64,000 nt of DNA from Bacillota bacterium (GTDB taxonomy: Bacteria; Bacillota; Limnochordia; Limnochordales; ZCTH02-B6): the NCBI GenBank assembly GCA_017577945.1, contig PKQS01000009.1:124001-188000 (forward strand), written 5' to 3'. Under the pieces are notes generated by a model that was not told where the DNA came from, did not search any database, and was given only the letters and a program-made list of their open reading frames with translations. The number at the start of each line of letters is the position of its first letter. Position 1 is the stretch's first letter. The translations under genes were made by a program, and so were the position numbers. Shown here piece after piece: positions 39,467 to 48,135 of the stretch.

Positions 39467-40104
39467 ACAGTTCTTCGCTTCAATCGAACGGATTTCTCGT
39501 CGTTTTGAGCGGCCCGTCGGGCGTAGGGAAAAACACGGTGCTCAACGCCGTGTTGTCCCAAATGCCCGACTTGAAGTACTCGGTATCCGTGACGACGCGG
39601 CCGCCGCGGCCCGGGGAAGTCCACGGGCGCGACTATTTTTTCGTCACGGACGAAGAATTTGATCGCCTGGTGCAGGACGATCGGCTGCTGGAATGGGCCG
39701 AGTTCGTCGGCCACCGCTACGGCACGCCGCGGGAATACATCGAGCAGTGCCTGCGCTCCGGGTACACGGTTATAATGGATATAGACATTCAAGGCGCCCG
39801 CCAGATTCGCCAGAAGATGCCGGAAGCGGTCCTGGTGTTCTTGTGGCCGCCTAGCCTGGAGGAGCTGAGCCGGCGCATCCGCGAGCGCGGTACGGACTCG
39901 GAGGCGGCCGTTTCGCGGCGGCTGGCGTGGGCGCGGCAAGAGCTGGAAGCGGTCCGCGACTACGATTACGTCATCGTCAACGATGACGTGGAGAAGGCCG
40001 CAGCGCAGCTGCGGTCCATCGTGGTGGCGGAGCGCTGCCGCGTCAGCCGGTGGAATTACCGGGCATGTCTGGCCCGTTTGCGGGGGGAGGATAGCGCCCT
40101 ATGA
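39463..40104 (+). CDS. gmk: Guanylate kinase
   Basis: The 213-residue enzyme phosphorylates GMP to GDP. It has the P-loop LSGPSGVGKNTV (Asn where Gly or Ser is usual), SVSVTTRPPRPGE, GRDYFFVTDEEF, and DIDIQGARQI. The GTG at 39463 gives a normal short N-terminus; a TTG at 39439 would add eight residues. Neither has a strong ribosome site. The stop overlaps rpoZ in an ATGA. The 130 bases between mihF and gmk hold no clear gene except the tiny leader at 39431. Confidence 0.95.
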   Translation: MNSSSLQSNGFLVVLSGPSGVGKNTVLNAVLSQMPDLKYSVSVTTRPPRPGEVHGRDYFFVTDEEFDRLVQDDRLLEWAEFVGHRYGTPREYIEQCLRSGYTVIMDIDIQGARQIRQKMPEAVLVFLWPPSLEELSRRIRERGTDSEAAVSRRLAWARQELEAVRDYDYVIVNDDVEKAAAQLRSIVVAERCRVSRWNYRACLARLRGEDSAL

Positions 40105-40313
40105 TCATGAATCAACCGCCTATCGACGTGCTGCGGGAGAGGCTAGACAGCCGCTACGCGCTGGTCGTGGCGGCCGCCAAACGGGCGAGGCAGCTGCTCG
40201 ACGGCGCGCAGCCGCTGACGAACGTCGATTCGGACAAGCCTGTTACCATTGCCTTGCGGGAACTCGGAGAGGGCAAGCTGGAGATTGAGCGCACCAAGAC
40301 CGGCATCAAGTAA
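40101..40313 (+). CDS. rpoZ: RNA polymerase omega subunit
   Basis: The 70-residue protein shows the omega fold start PPIDVLRERLDSRYALVVAAAKRARQL and the KPVTIALRELGEGK segment. It helps assemble the beta-prime subunit. The ATG overlaps the gmk stop by 4 bases. The next gene is priA; coaBC, which follows rpoZ in B. subtilis, is missing here. Confidence 0.94.
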   Translation: MIMNQPPIDVLRERLDSRYALVVAAAKRARQLLDGAQPLTNVDSDKPVTIALRELGEGKLEIERTKTGIK

Positions 40314-40323
40314 GGCGGCAGGC

Positions 40324-42576
40324 TTGTACGCCGAAGTCATCGTCAATGTCCCGGTCCCGGGCGTGGACCGGGTTTTTCACTATGCCGTGCCGGAGCACCT
40401 GGTCCAGCGGATCGAAGTGGGCCGGGTCGTCACCGTACCGTTCGGCGGGAGGCGGGTCGACGGGTACGTCGTCGGCTTCGTCCCCCAACCGGCCGTCGCG
40501 AACGTGCGGCCGATTCTGGCCGTGCGGGAGGACGGCCCGTATTTTGACGGCGAGGCGCTGGCACTGGCCCGCTGGCTGGCGCAGCGCTACATCGCGCTTG
40601 AGGCCGACGCCTTGCGCTGCTTGGTGCCGCCGGGCGCCGTCGGGCCCGAACAGGTGCGGCCGCGCCTGGTCAAGTCGTACCGGCTGGCCGTGCCGGAAGA
40701 CGAGGCGGCGCGGCTGGCGTCCGACCTGGCGCAGCGGGCGCCTCGCCAGGCGGCGGTTTTGCTGGAGCTGCTGAAAGCGGGCCGGGGTGCGGGCGGCGAG
40801 GCGCCGGAGCTGCCGGCGCGGGAGCTGGCGCAGCGGACGGGCGCCCCGGCGTCGGCGTTGCAGGCGCTGCAAGAGCGGGGCGTCATTGAAGTCCGCATGG
40901 CGCGCGTCGAGCGCAAACCGACCCCAGCGCTGGACGTGCAGCCCGCGGCGCCGCCAACGCTGACGGCCGAGCAGCGGCAGGCGCTGGCCGTCATCGCGGC
41001 CGAGCGGGAAAAGAGCGAGCCGCGGCCGGTGCTGCTGCACGGAGTCACCGGCAGCGGCAAGACGGAAGTGTACCTGCAAGCCATCGCGGACACGCTGGCG
41101 CGCGGGAAGGACGCCATCGTGCTGGTTCCGGAAATCGCCCTGACGCCGCAGACGTTTGCCCGCTTCGCGGCGCGCTTCGGCGACCAGGTGGCCGTGCTTC
41201 ACAGCCGGCTCGGGACCGGCGAGCGGTTCGACGAGTGGGGCAAGATCGCGGCGGGACGGGCCCGCATCGTCATCGGCGCGCGCTCCGCCGTGTTCGCGCC
41301 GGTGCGGAATTTGGGCCTCATCGTCGTGGACGAAGAACACGAGACGTCGTACAAGCAAGAGGAGTCGCCCCGCTACCACGCGCGGGACGTGGCCGTGGAG
41401 CGGGCGCGCCGGGCGGGCGCGCTGTGCCTTCTGGGCAGCGCCACGCCTTCGTTGGAGACGTTCGTCAAAGCCCAGCGCGGCGAGTACGCGGTGGCTCGCC
41501 TGTCGCAGCGCATCGACGGCCGACCGCTGCCGCCGATGGAAATCGTGGACATGCGGCAGGAGATGCTGGCCGGCAACCGCAGCATCTTCAGCGCGCGGCT
41601 GCGGGACGCGCTGGCCGAATGCCTGGCGAAAGGACAGCAGGCGCTGTTGTTCCTGAACCGGCGCGGCTACGCGCAGTTCATGCTCTGCCGCGAGTGCGGG
41701 TACGTCGTGCGGTGCGAAGCGTGCGCCGTGACGTATACGTACCACGCGGAGCCGGCGCCCCACCTGCGCTGCCACTACTGCAACGACCTGCGGGCGCTGC
41801 CTGGCCGCTGCCCGCAGTGCGGCGGGCCGTACTTGCGCCCCTTCGGCGCCGGTACTCAGCGGGTGGAGATGGTCGTGCGGGAGATGTTTCCCCGGGCGCG
41901 CGTCCAGCGCGTCGACTTGGACACGACGGCCCGCAAGGACGCCCACGCGCGCTTGTACGAAGCGGTGCGGCGCGGCGAGGTCGACGTCATCGTCGGCACG
42001 CAAATGGTGGCCAAGGGGCTCGACTTCCCCAACGTGACCCTGGTGGGCGTGGTGGTCGCGGATAGCACGCTGCACCTGCCCGACTTTCGCGCGGCGGAGC
42101 GGACGTACCAGCTCCTGACGCAAGTGGCTGGGCGCGCCGGGCGGGGCCTGCATCCGGGCCGCGTCGTGGTACAGACGTACGCGCCGGACCACTACAGCGT
42201 CGTTACGGCCCGCGACTACGACGAGGAGCGCTTTTACCGGCTGGAGGCCGCGTTTCGGCAAGGCGGCGGCTATCCGCCGTTCGCCTCGCTGGTCCGGATT
42301 GTCATCTCGTGTCCCGATGCCGACCCGCGGCCGGCGCAGACGGTGGCCGACGCGGTGCGGCTGTGCGCCGGCAACGTGCCCGCGGTGTCGGTGTCCGGCC
42401 CGGCGCCGGCGCCGCTGCACCGGCTGCGCGGGCGCTGGCGCTGGCACGTCTTGGTGAAGGGCGACGGCGATTGGCCGCGCCAGGTGACCGCGGCCGCGCG
42501 GGAAATGTGGCTGCGGACGTTGAAAGGTCGCGATGCGGTCGTCTCGGTGGACGTCGACCCGGTGTCGATGCTCTGA
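40324..42576 (+). CDS. priA: Primosomal helicase PriA
   Basis: The 750-residue superfamily 2 helicase restarts stalled forks. After the 3'-DNA-binding domain (YAEVIVNVPVPGVDRVFHY), it has Walker A HGVTGSGKTEVYL, Walker B VVDEEHE with SYKQEESPRYHARDVA, and the zinc-binding insert with four paired cysteine sites (CRECG, CEAC, CHYC, CPQC). Motif VI is in QVAGRAGRG. The TTG at 40324 is chosen because it gives the standard LYAEV start; the ribosome site is weak. def follows after 41 bases. Confidence 0.95.
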   Translation: MYAEVIVNVPVPGVDRVFHYAVPEHLVQRIEVGRVVTVPFGGRRVDGYVVGFVPQPAVANVRPILAVREDGPYFDGEALALARWLAQRYIALEADALRCLVPPGAVGPEQVRPRLVKSYRLAVPEDEAARLASDLAQRAPRQAAVLLELLKAGRGAGGEAPELPARELAQRTGAPASALQALQERGVIEVRMARVERKPTPALDVQPAAPPTLTAEQRQALAVIAAEREKSEPRPVLLHGVTGSGKTEVYLQAIADTLARGKDAIVLVPEIALTPQTFARFAARFGDQVAVLHSRLGTGERFDEWGKIAAGRARIVIGARSAVFAPVRNLGLIVVDEEHETSYKQEESPRYHARDVAVERARRAGALCLLGSATPSLETFVKAQRGEYAVARLSQRIDGRPLPPMEIVDMRQEMLAGNRSIFSARLRDALAECLAKGQQALLFLNRRGYAQFMLCRECGYVVRCEACAVTYTYHAEPAPHLRCHYCNDLRALPGRCPQCGGPYLRPFGAGTQRVEMVVREMFPRARVQRVDLDTTARKDAHARLYEAVRRGEVDVIVGTQMVAKGLDFPNVTLVGVVVADSTLHLPDFRAAERTYQLLTQVAGRAGRGLHPGRVVVQTYAPDHYSVVTARDYDEERFYRLEAAFRQGGGYPPFASLVRIVISCPDADPRPAQTVADAVRLCAGNVPAVSVSGPAPAPLHRLRGRWRWHVLVKGDGDWPRQVTAAAREMWLRTLKGRDAVVSVDVDPVSML

Positions 42577-42617
42577 GCGGCCAGCTCGCCGCCGGCAGGG
42601 AAAGGGAGGGAAGCACC

Positions 42618-43175
42618 GTGGCCGTGCTGCCCATCGTCAAGGTGCCCGCGGAGGTGCTGCGCCGGAAGGCCAAGCCCGTGAAGCGGGTGACCAAGCGGGT
42701 GCAGAAGCTCATCGAGGATATGGTGGAGACCATGTACCACGCCAACGGGGTAGGTCTCGCGGCGCCCCAGGTCGGCGTGTCCGAGCAAATTATCGTGGCG
42801 GACGACGGCAACGGGCTGCTTTGTCTGATTAATCCGCGCATCACCTATCGCGCCGGCCACGAGGTCGACGTGGAAGGCTGCCTGAGCATTCCCGACATCG
42901 TCGCTTACGTGGCGCGGGCGACGGAAATCGAAGTGGAGGGGCTGGACGAGCGGGGACGCCCCGTGCGGCACCGTTTGGAAGGATATCTGGCCCGCATCGT
43001 CCAGCACGAAGTGGACCACTTGAACGGCGTCTTGATCACGGACATCGCGGAAAGCGTGCACCGGGCCGACGAGCTGGAGAGGGAAGAACGCCGTGCGCAA
43101 CAGTCGACCGGCGCCGCGGAGCCGGCCGGCGAACCGGTTGGCGCGGCGGGGGAGCCGGAGGCGGAGAAGGGGTGA
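42618..43175 (+). CDS. def: Peptide deformylase
   Basis: The 185-residue metalloenzyme removes the formyl group from new proteins. All three motifs are present: GVGLAAPQVG, EGCLSIP and QHEVDHLNG, which provide the metal ligands Cys and two His and the catalytic Glu. The last 30 residues are a Glu/Ala/Gly-rich tail not needed for the fold. The GTG follows AAAGGGAGGG. The stop overlaps the fmt start (GTGA), coupling removal and addition of the formyl group. Confidence 0.96.
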   Translation: MAVLPIVKVPAEVLRRKAKPVKRVTKRVQKLIEDMVETMYHANGVGLAAPQVGVSEQIIVADDGNGLLCLINPRITYRAGHEVDVEGCLSIPDIVAYVARATEIEVEGLDERGRPVRHRLEGYLARIVQHEVDHLNGVLITDIAESVHRADELEREERRAQQSTGAAEPAGEPVGAAGEPEAEKG

Positions 43176-44161
43176 GTACGCTGCGTATCGTGTTCATGGG
43201 CACGCCCGAATTCTCGGTGCCGTCGCTGCAAGCGCTGGTGGCGGCCGGCTACGAGGTGGCGGGCGTCTTCACGCAGCCCGACCGCCCGCGCGGGCGAGGG
43301 TACAAGGTAACGTATTCGCCGGTCAAGGAGGCGGCGCTGGCCGCGGGCTTGCCGGTGTACCAGCCGCGGCGGCTGCGGGAGCCGGAAGCGCTGGCGGCTT
43401 TGCGGGCGCTGCAGCCTGACGTCATCGTGGTCGTGGCTTTCGGCCAGCTCTTGCCGAAGGCGGTGTTGGAGCTGCCGCCGCTGGGCTGCGTGAACGTGCA
43501 CGCTTCGCTGCTGCCGAAGTACCGCGGCGCCGCGCCGATTCAGGCCGCCATCGCCGCCGGCGAGACGGTTACGGGCGTGACAACGATGTACATGGACGAA
43601 GGGCTCGACACGGGCGACATCATCTTGCAGCGGGCGGTCCCCATCGAGCCCGAGGATGACGCGGGAACGCTCCACGACAAGCTGGCGCGGGTCGGCGCGG
43701 AGCTGTTGGTGGAGACGCTGCGGCGCATCGAGGCGGGAGACGCGCCGCGCATTCCACAGGACCACACACAGGCTACGTACGCGCCGAAGGTGGAGCGGGA
43801 GCATGCGCGCATCGACTGGCACCGCGGGGCGAAGGAGCTGTTTAACCACGTGCGGGCTTACCGCCCGTGGCCCGGGGCGTACACCGTGCACGGGGAACGT
43901 ATATTAAAGGTACTGGACGTGGCGCCGCTGAACGACGATTCGACTCCGGCCGGCGAGCGGGAAGGCGAGGGCGCCGGCCCCGCACCGGGTGAAGTGCTGG
44001 CGGTGACCGCCGACGGGTTCGTCGTGCAGACCGGCGCGGGCAGGCTCCTGGTGCGGCAGGTGCAGCCGCCCAACAAGCAGCCGATGAGCGGGCGCGACTA
44101 CGTCAACGGCTACCGGCTGTCCGTCGGTGACCGCCTAGGCGGGGAAGAGCCGCCGCTCTGA
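43172..44161 (+). CDS. fmt: Methionyl-tRNA formyltransferase
   Basis: The 329-residue enzyme formylates initiator Met-tRNA with 10-formyl-THF. It has IVFMGTPEFSVPSL at the N-terminus, the catalytic part NVHASLLPKYRGAAPIQAAI and the DTGDIILQ motif, with a C-terminal OB-like domain. An insert around DDSTPAGEREGEGAG in the C-terminal domain is longer than usual. The GTG overlaps def by 4 bases. Confidence 0.96.
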   Translation: MSTLRIVFMGTPEFSVPSLQALVAAGYEVAGVFTQPDRPRGRGYKVTYSPVKEAALAAGLPVYQPRRLREPEALAALRALQPDVIVVVAFGQLLPKAVLELPPLGCVNVHASLLPKYRGAAPIQAAIAAGETVTGVTTMYMDEGLDTGDIILQRAVPIEPEDDAGTLHDKLARVGAELLVETLRRIEAGDAPRIPQDHTQATYAPKVEREHARIDWHRGAKELFNHVRAYRPWPGAYTVHGERILKVLDVAPLNDDSTPAGEREGEGAGPAPGEVLAVTADGFVVQTGAGRLLVRQVQPPNKQPMSGRDYVNGYRLSVGDRLGGEEPPL

Positions 44162-44185
44162 GGCGGCCGTCCGCGGGTGGAGCCA

Positions 44186-44215
44186 TTGACAGGGGAGGTT
44201 GGCCCTGATTATAGA
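44186..44215 (+). promoter_or_regulatory. Sigma-A promoter before the YugP-like gene
   Basis: TTGACA (44186-44191), an 18-base spacer and TATAGA (44210-44215) stand 40 bases before the ATG. It gives the YugP-rsmB pair its own start. Confidence 0.72.
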
Positions 44216-44255
44216 TTTTGGTAGATAAGTCTTGCGTTAAGGAGCGATACCATCG

Positions 44256-44936
44256 ATGTTTTTCTTTGATCCAACATACATCTTGCTGATTCCCGCGCTT
44301 ATCCTGGCCATGTACGCACAGATGAAGGTGAGCTCTACGTTCGCCAAGTACTCGCGCGTGGCGGCCCGCGCGTACAAGACGGGCGCGGACGTGGCCCGGG
44401 AGCTGCTGGATCAGGCCGGCCTGTACGATGTGCCGGTGGAGATGATCGGCGGCCATCTGACGGACCACTACGATCCGCACCGGCGGGTCATGCGCCTGTC
44501 GCCCGAGGTGTATCATGGCCGCTCCATCGCCGCGCTGGCTGTGGCGGCCCACGAGACGGGCCACGCGCTGCAGCATGCGGGCAATTACGTGCCGCTCAAC
44601 ATCCGCAACGGCTTGTTCCCGGTGGCGAATCTGGGTTCTCAGATGGCGTTCCCGCTGTTCTTCATCGGCTTTTTGTTCGCTTCGCCGACGCTGATGGATA
44701 TCGGCATCTGGCTCTTCCTGGCGGCGCTGGCCTTCCAGCTCGTCACGCTGCCCGTTGAGTTCGACGCTAGCCGCCGTGCCTTGCGGCTGCTGGACGCCGG
44801 CGGCTACCTGTCGCGCGAAGAAGCGCCTGGGGCGCGGGCCGTGCTGACGGCGGCGGCGCTGACGTACGTGGCGGCCGTGGCCGTGTCGCTGATGCACCTG
44901 TTGCGCCTGCTCATCTACCGCAACGCCCGCGACTGA
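44256..44936 (+). CDS. Zinc membrane metallopeptidase, YugP family
   Basis: The 226-residue protein begins FFFDPTYILLIPALILAMYAQ, has the zinc motif HETGH at residues 99-103, HALQHAGNYVPL after it, and two hydrophobic segments in the second half followed by EFDASRRALRLL. This is the YugP/DUF-type membrane-bound neutral zinc peptidase group. Its substrate is unknown. It lies between fmt and rsmB, where it is also found in several Clostridia-like genomes. rsmB follows after 13 bases. Confidence 0.93.
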   Translation: MFFFDPTYILLIPALILAMYAQMKVSSTFAKYSRVAARAYKTGADVARELLDQAGLYDVPVEMIGGHLTDHYDPHRRVMRLSPEVYHGRSIAALAVAAHETGHALQHAGNYVPLNIRNGLFPVANLGSQMAFPLFFIGFLFASPTLMDIGIWLFLAALAFQLVTLPVEFDASRRALRLLDAGGYLSREEAPGARAVLTAAALTYVAAVAVSLMHLLRLLIYRNARD

Positions 44937-44949
44937 TCGGGGAGCCGGT

Positions 44950-46284
44950 ATGACCGACGGCTTGGCGCGGCGCGAGGCCGCTCTGGACGCCTTGCTGGCC
45001 GTAGACACGCGCGGCGCGTTCACGGCGTTGGCCGTGGACGCCGCGCTGCGGCGGCGCGAGCTGGACGCGCGCGCCCGCGGCTACGTCACCGAGGCGGTTT
45101 TCGGCGTGCTCCGGCGGCGGGGTACCATCGACTGGATGCTGGGGCTCTGCTCCGACCGCCCGCTGGACTCGCTGCACCCGGCCGTCCGCAACATTTTGCG
45201 GCTGGCCGCTTACGAAATCTGCTTCATGACGAGCGTTCCGGGCCCGGTAGCCTGCAACGAAGCGGTCAACTTGGCCAAGCGCCGCGGCCAGGCACAGGCC
45301 GCGGGCTACGTCAACGCGGTCTGCCGGGCCGTGTTGCGCCGGCACGAGGCGAGCGACTGGCCGTGGCCGCGGCGAGAGGAAGATCCGGTGGCCGCACTGG
45401 CCGTGCTCGCTTCGCATCCCACCTGGCTGGCCGCCCGCTGGATCGAGCGCTTCGGCGCCGAGGAAGCGTGGCGGCTCTGTGAGGCCAACAACGAAACCCC
45501 TCCCTTGCATGTCCGCACCAATACGCTGAAGATCACACGCGACGAACTGGCGCGCCGGTTGGCGGCCGAGGGCGCCGAAGTGGAAGCTGGCCCGTGGGCC
45601 CCCGAGGCGCTGCACGTACGGGGACTGGGCCGCGTCGCCGACAGCCCCGCGTTTCAGGCGGGCTTGTTCACGGTACAGGACGAAGGCGCCCAGCTCGTCG
45701 CCCGCGCGCTGGCGCCGGCGCCCGGGCAGCGCGTCATCGACTTGTGTGCGGCGCCGGGCGGCAAGACGACACATCTCGCCGAGCTGATGGAAAACCGCGG
45801 GGAAATCATCGCCGTCGACGTTCATCCGGGGAAATTGCGGCTTGTCGAGGAAAACGCGGCTCGACTGGGCGTCGACATCATCCGGACCTTGGTGGCCGAC
45901 GGGCGCGAGCTGCCTGGCCGCCTGGAGCCCGCGGACGGCGTGTTGCTGGACGCTCCGTGTTCGGGGCTGGGCGTGTTGCGCCGGCGCCCCGACTTGCGCT
46001 GGCAGCGGCGAGAGGACGCTTTGGCGGCCCTGGCGCGCCAGCAGCGGGAACTGCTGGCGGCGGCGGCGCAGCTGACGCGCCCCGGCGGCGTCATCGTTTA
46101 CAGTACCTGCAGCACGGAGCCGGAGGAGACCACGGAAGTAGTGGAGTGTTTCCTGGCGGACCACCCGGAGTTCGCACGAGAGGAGCCGCCGCTGGGCGTG
46201 GAGCTGGCGGAGGACGGGTACTTGTTCCCGCATCGCCACGGCACGGACGGCTTTTTCATCGCGCGGCTGCGGCGGCTGCGTTGA
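44950..46284 (+). CDS. rsmB: 16S rRNA m5C967 methyltransferase RsmB
   Basis: The 444-residue enzyme has an N-terminal NusB-like RNA-binding domain (to about residue 150) and an SAM methyltransferase domain with LCAAPGGKTTHLAE, DAPCSGLGVLRR and the catalytic Cys in YSTCSTEPEE. It methylates 16S rRNA position 967. The ATG follows GGGGAGCCGGT. In B. subtilis rlmN follows; here spo0A follows instead after a 122-base gap. Confidence 0.95.
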   Translation: MTDGLARREAALDALLAVDTRGAFTALAVDAALRRRELDARARGYVTEAVFGVLRRRGTIDWMLGLCSDRPLDSLHPAVRNILRLAAYEICFMTSVPGPVACNEAVNLAKRRGQAQAAGYVNAVCRAVLRRHEASDWPWPRREEDPVAALAVLASHPTWLAARWIERFGAEEAWRLCEANNETPPLHVRTNTLKITRDELARRLAAEGAEVEAGPWAPEALHVRGLGRVADSPAFQAGLFTVQDEGAQLVARALAPAPGQRVIDLCAAPGGKTTHLAELMENRGEIIAVDVHPGKLRLVEENAARLGVDIIRTLVADGRELPGRLEPADGVLLDAPCSGLGVLRRRPDLRWQRREDALAALARQQRELLAAAAQLTRPGGVIVYSTCSTEPEETTEVVECFLADHPEFAREEPPLGVELAEDGYLFPHRHGTDGFFIARLRRLR

Positions 46285-46334
46285 CGGCGCTGCGGGTCGT
46301 TCTGCGGCGCGGAGCGACAAAAGTTTTCGTCGGC

Positions 46335-46361
46335 AAAGGATTCGGCGAATGAGTGTAGAAA
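46335..46361 (+). promoter_or_regulatory. Possible sigma-H promoter of spo0A
   Basis: AAAGGATTC (46335-46343), 13 bases and AGAAA (46357-46361) resemble the sigma-H elements RWAGGAWWT and HGAAT with one mismatch each. spo0A of B. subtilis also has a sigma-H promoter. The match is weak enough to be chance. Confidence 0.4.
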
Positions 46362-46406
46362 AAAGGATTCATATTTCAGAAATTTTGTGCCAGGGAGGGG
46401 TCGGCG

Positions 46407-47198
46407 TTGATTGGCGTGTTGATCGCGGACAACAACATCCAGCTTTGTGCGGCGTTGAGCGAGTTTCTCAACGCGCAGGAGGACATCGAGGTGGTCGGCT
46501 GCGCCTACGACGGCGAAGAAGCCCTGGAGATGCTGGAGAAAACCGAGCCCGACGTCCTCGTGCTGGATATCACGATGCCGCGGCTGGACGGGCTGGGCGT
46601 CCTGGAGCGCATGGGCGACCTGCCGCTGAGGAAGCGTCCCCGCGTCATCGTGCTGACGGCGCTGGCGCGCGACGACATCGCGCGGCGCTTCGCCGAGATG
46701 GGAGCCGACTACTACATGCTGAAACCGTTTGACATGCAGCTCTTGGCCGAGCGGATCCGCCAGTTCAGCAGCGAGGCGGAGCCGGAGCTGGAACGCCGCG
46801 TCCCCGCGACCACGCCCAAGCCCGCCAAGTCCGCGAAGCCCGACCTGGAAGCCATGGTGACCGAGATGCTGCATGAGATGGGGATGCCCGCGCACTTCAA
46901 GGGCTACCAGTACTTGCGCGAGGCCGTGCTGATGACAGTCATGTCGCCGGATCCGGGTGGAGCCACGCTGAGCAAGGACATTTACCCGCGCCTGGCGGAC
47001 AAGTACAACGCCACGCCCGGCGGGGTCGAAGCGGCCATCCGCAACGGCCTCATCGCCTGCTGGGAGAAGGGCAACCGGGAGTTTATCGAGGAACTGACCG
47101 GCCGTTCGCAGCGGCTGCGGGACGGCCGCTTCCCGACCAACTCCATGATCATCGCCAAGCTGGCGGACCGGCTGCGCATGCAGCTGCGGGCCAGCTAG
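46407..47198 (+). CDS. spo0A: Sporulation response regulator Spo0A (divergent)
   Basis: The 263-residue protein is a full-length Spo0A: a receiver domain with phospho-acceptor Asp54 (VLVLDITMPRLDG), Thr84 and Lys106 (YMLKPFDM), a linker, and the Spo0A-type effector domain from about residue 146 (MVTEMLHEMGMPAHFKGYQYL). It controls entry into sporulation. Two features are odd: the acidic pair usually Asp-Asp reads Asp8-Asn9, and the recognition helix reads TPGGVEAAIRNGL where B. subtilis has ASRVERAIRHAI. The TTG follows GGGAGGGG. Its place beside rsmB rather than spoIVB is unusual, so a paralog elsewhere is possible. Confidence 0.9.
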   Translation: MIGVLIADNNIQLCAALSEFLNAQEDIEVVGCAYDGEEALEMLEKTEPDVLVLDITMPRLDGLGVLERMGDLPLRKRPRVIVLTALARDDIARRFAEMGADYYMLKPFDMQLLAERIRQFSSEAEPELERRVPATTPKPAKSAKPDLEAMVTEMLHEMGMPAHFKGYQYLREAVLMTVMSPDPGGATLSKDIYPRLADKYNATPGGVEAAIRNGLIACWEKGNREFIEELTGRSQRLRDGRFPTNSMIIAKLADRLRMQLRAS

Positions 47199-48019
47199 CC
47201 GGCGCTCGACGAGGCTTCAGCCGGCGCCGCGCGGGCCCACGGCGCGGCGGACGTTTCCAAGGCCGGCGGCAACGTAGCCGTAGCCGCCGGCCGCTGCTGG
47301 GTCAGCCCGAGCCGCGCTTTGACCCAGACCAGCCCAAAGGCCGCTTCCTCCAAGGCTCGCGCGGCGTTGGCGGCCTCTTCGGCGGCTCGCTCCAATTCTT
47401 CGCGGTCCAGCGTGCGCACGTGGTGCTGCAGGTGCGCCACGTAGCGCCGCTGGTTCAGCAAGCTTTCGTTCAGCTTGTGCAGGGCCGCGGTGAGCCGCCT
47501 TTCCATCTCCAGGTCCAACACGGCCGGCGGCATCATGGACGTGACGGTCAGGCGCGCTTGGTTGACGTCGTGCTTCAGCCGGGCCAACTGCATCCAGGCC
47601 GTAAAACGGTCCAGCCGCCCCTCCCTGAGATCGTTCAGCACGCCCGGCACCGCGTCCAGCGCCTGTTCCGCCTTGGCGTAGGCGCCCAGCACCCGGCGCT
47701 CCCACTGCTCGTAGGCCGCCTGCTGCTCGGGGGCGACCGACGGGTCCGGCCAAGGCGCCCACAGCGACTCCAGCCGCAGCAGCACGAGGCGGATCGGGGT
47801 GGACGGCGGCGCGGTCGGCAGGACTACTTGTTCCGCCGCGGCGCGGGTGGGCGGCGCGGATCCCGCGAAGACCAGCGCCAAGCCCGCGGCGCCGAGCAGC
47901 GCCAGCCGGCGCCTGTTTTTCAGCAGCACGCGATCCAGCCGGCCCACCGCCAGTCCTACCAAAGCCAGGCCGAGAGCCAGCGCTCCGCAGGTCAGCGAGA
48001 CGGCGGCCATGAGTCCCAT
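47195..48019 (-). CDS. Membrane-anchored coiled-coil protein, unknown function
   Basis: The 274-residue protein is not recognised. It has two hydrophobic segments in the first 55 residues (AAVSLTCGALALGLALVGLA and LALLGAAGLALVFAG), a short Pro-rich linker, and then about 150 residues of predicted helix with heptad-like patterns (LHKLNESLLNQRRYVAHLQ, RALEEAAFGLVW). The C-terminal end is low in complexity. The start has only a GGAG about 11 bases upstream. Its stop codon and that of spo0A share the palindrome CTAG, so the two genes overlap tail to tail by 4 bases. Its helical part probably lies outside the membrane. Confidence 0.72.
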   Translation of the reverse strand: MGLMAAVSLTCGALALGLALVGLAVGRLDRVLLKNRRRLALLGAAGLALVFAGSAPPTRAAAEQVVLPTAPPSTPIRLVLLRLESLWAPWPDPSVAPEQQAAYEQWERRVLGAYAKAEQALDAVPGVLNDLREGRLDRFTAWMQLARLKHDVNQARLTVTSMMPPAVLDLEMERRLTAALHKLNESLLNQRRYVAHLQHHVRTLDREELERAAEEAANAARALEEAAFGLVWVKARLGLTQQRPAATATLPPALETSAAPWARAAPAEASSSAG

Positions 48020-48080
48020 GCGGCATCACGCTCCGGGAATAGCTTTCCCCGGCCCGCGGCTGCTGCAATCCGCGCGCGGG

Positions 48081-48115
48081 AAAAGAAAAGGCAGGCTCTG
48101 GCGAGCCTGCCTTTT
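48081..48115 (-). terminator. Rho-independent terminator of tRNA-Pro
   Basis: A 13-base perfect stem (AAAAGGCAGGCTC and its complement) with loop TGGC is followed on the minus strand by TTTTCTTTT. Confidence 0.9.
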
Positions 48116-48135
48116 CCCCCTGAAGAGGCGATGCG

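Noticed and set aside
46285..46406. 0A box autoregulatory site before spo0A
   Set aside because: The best match, CGGCGAA, departs from TGNCGAA at its first base and is too common in GC-rich DNA to count.
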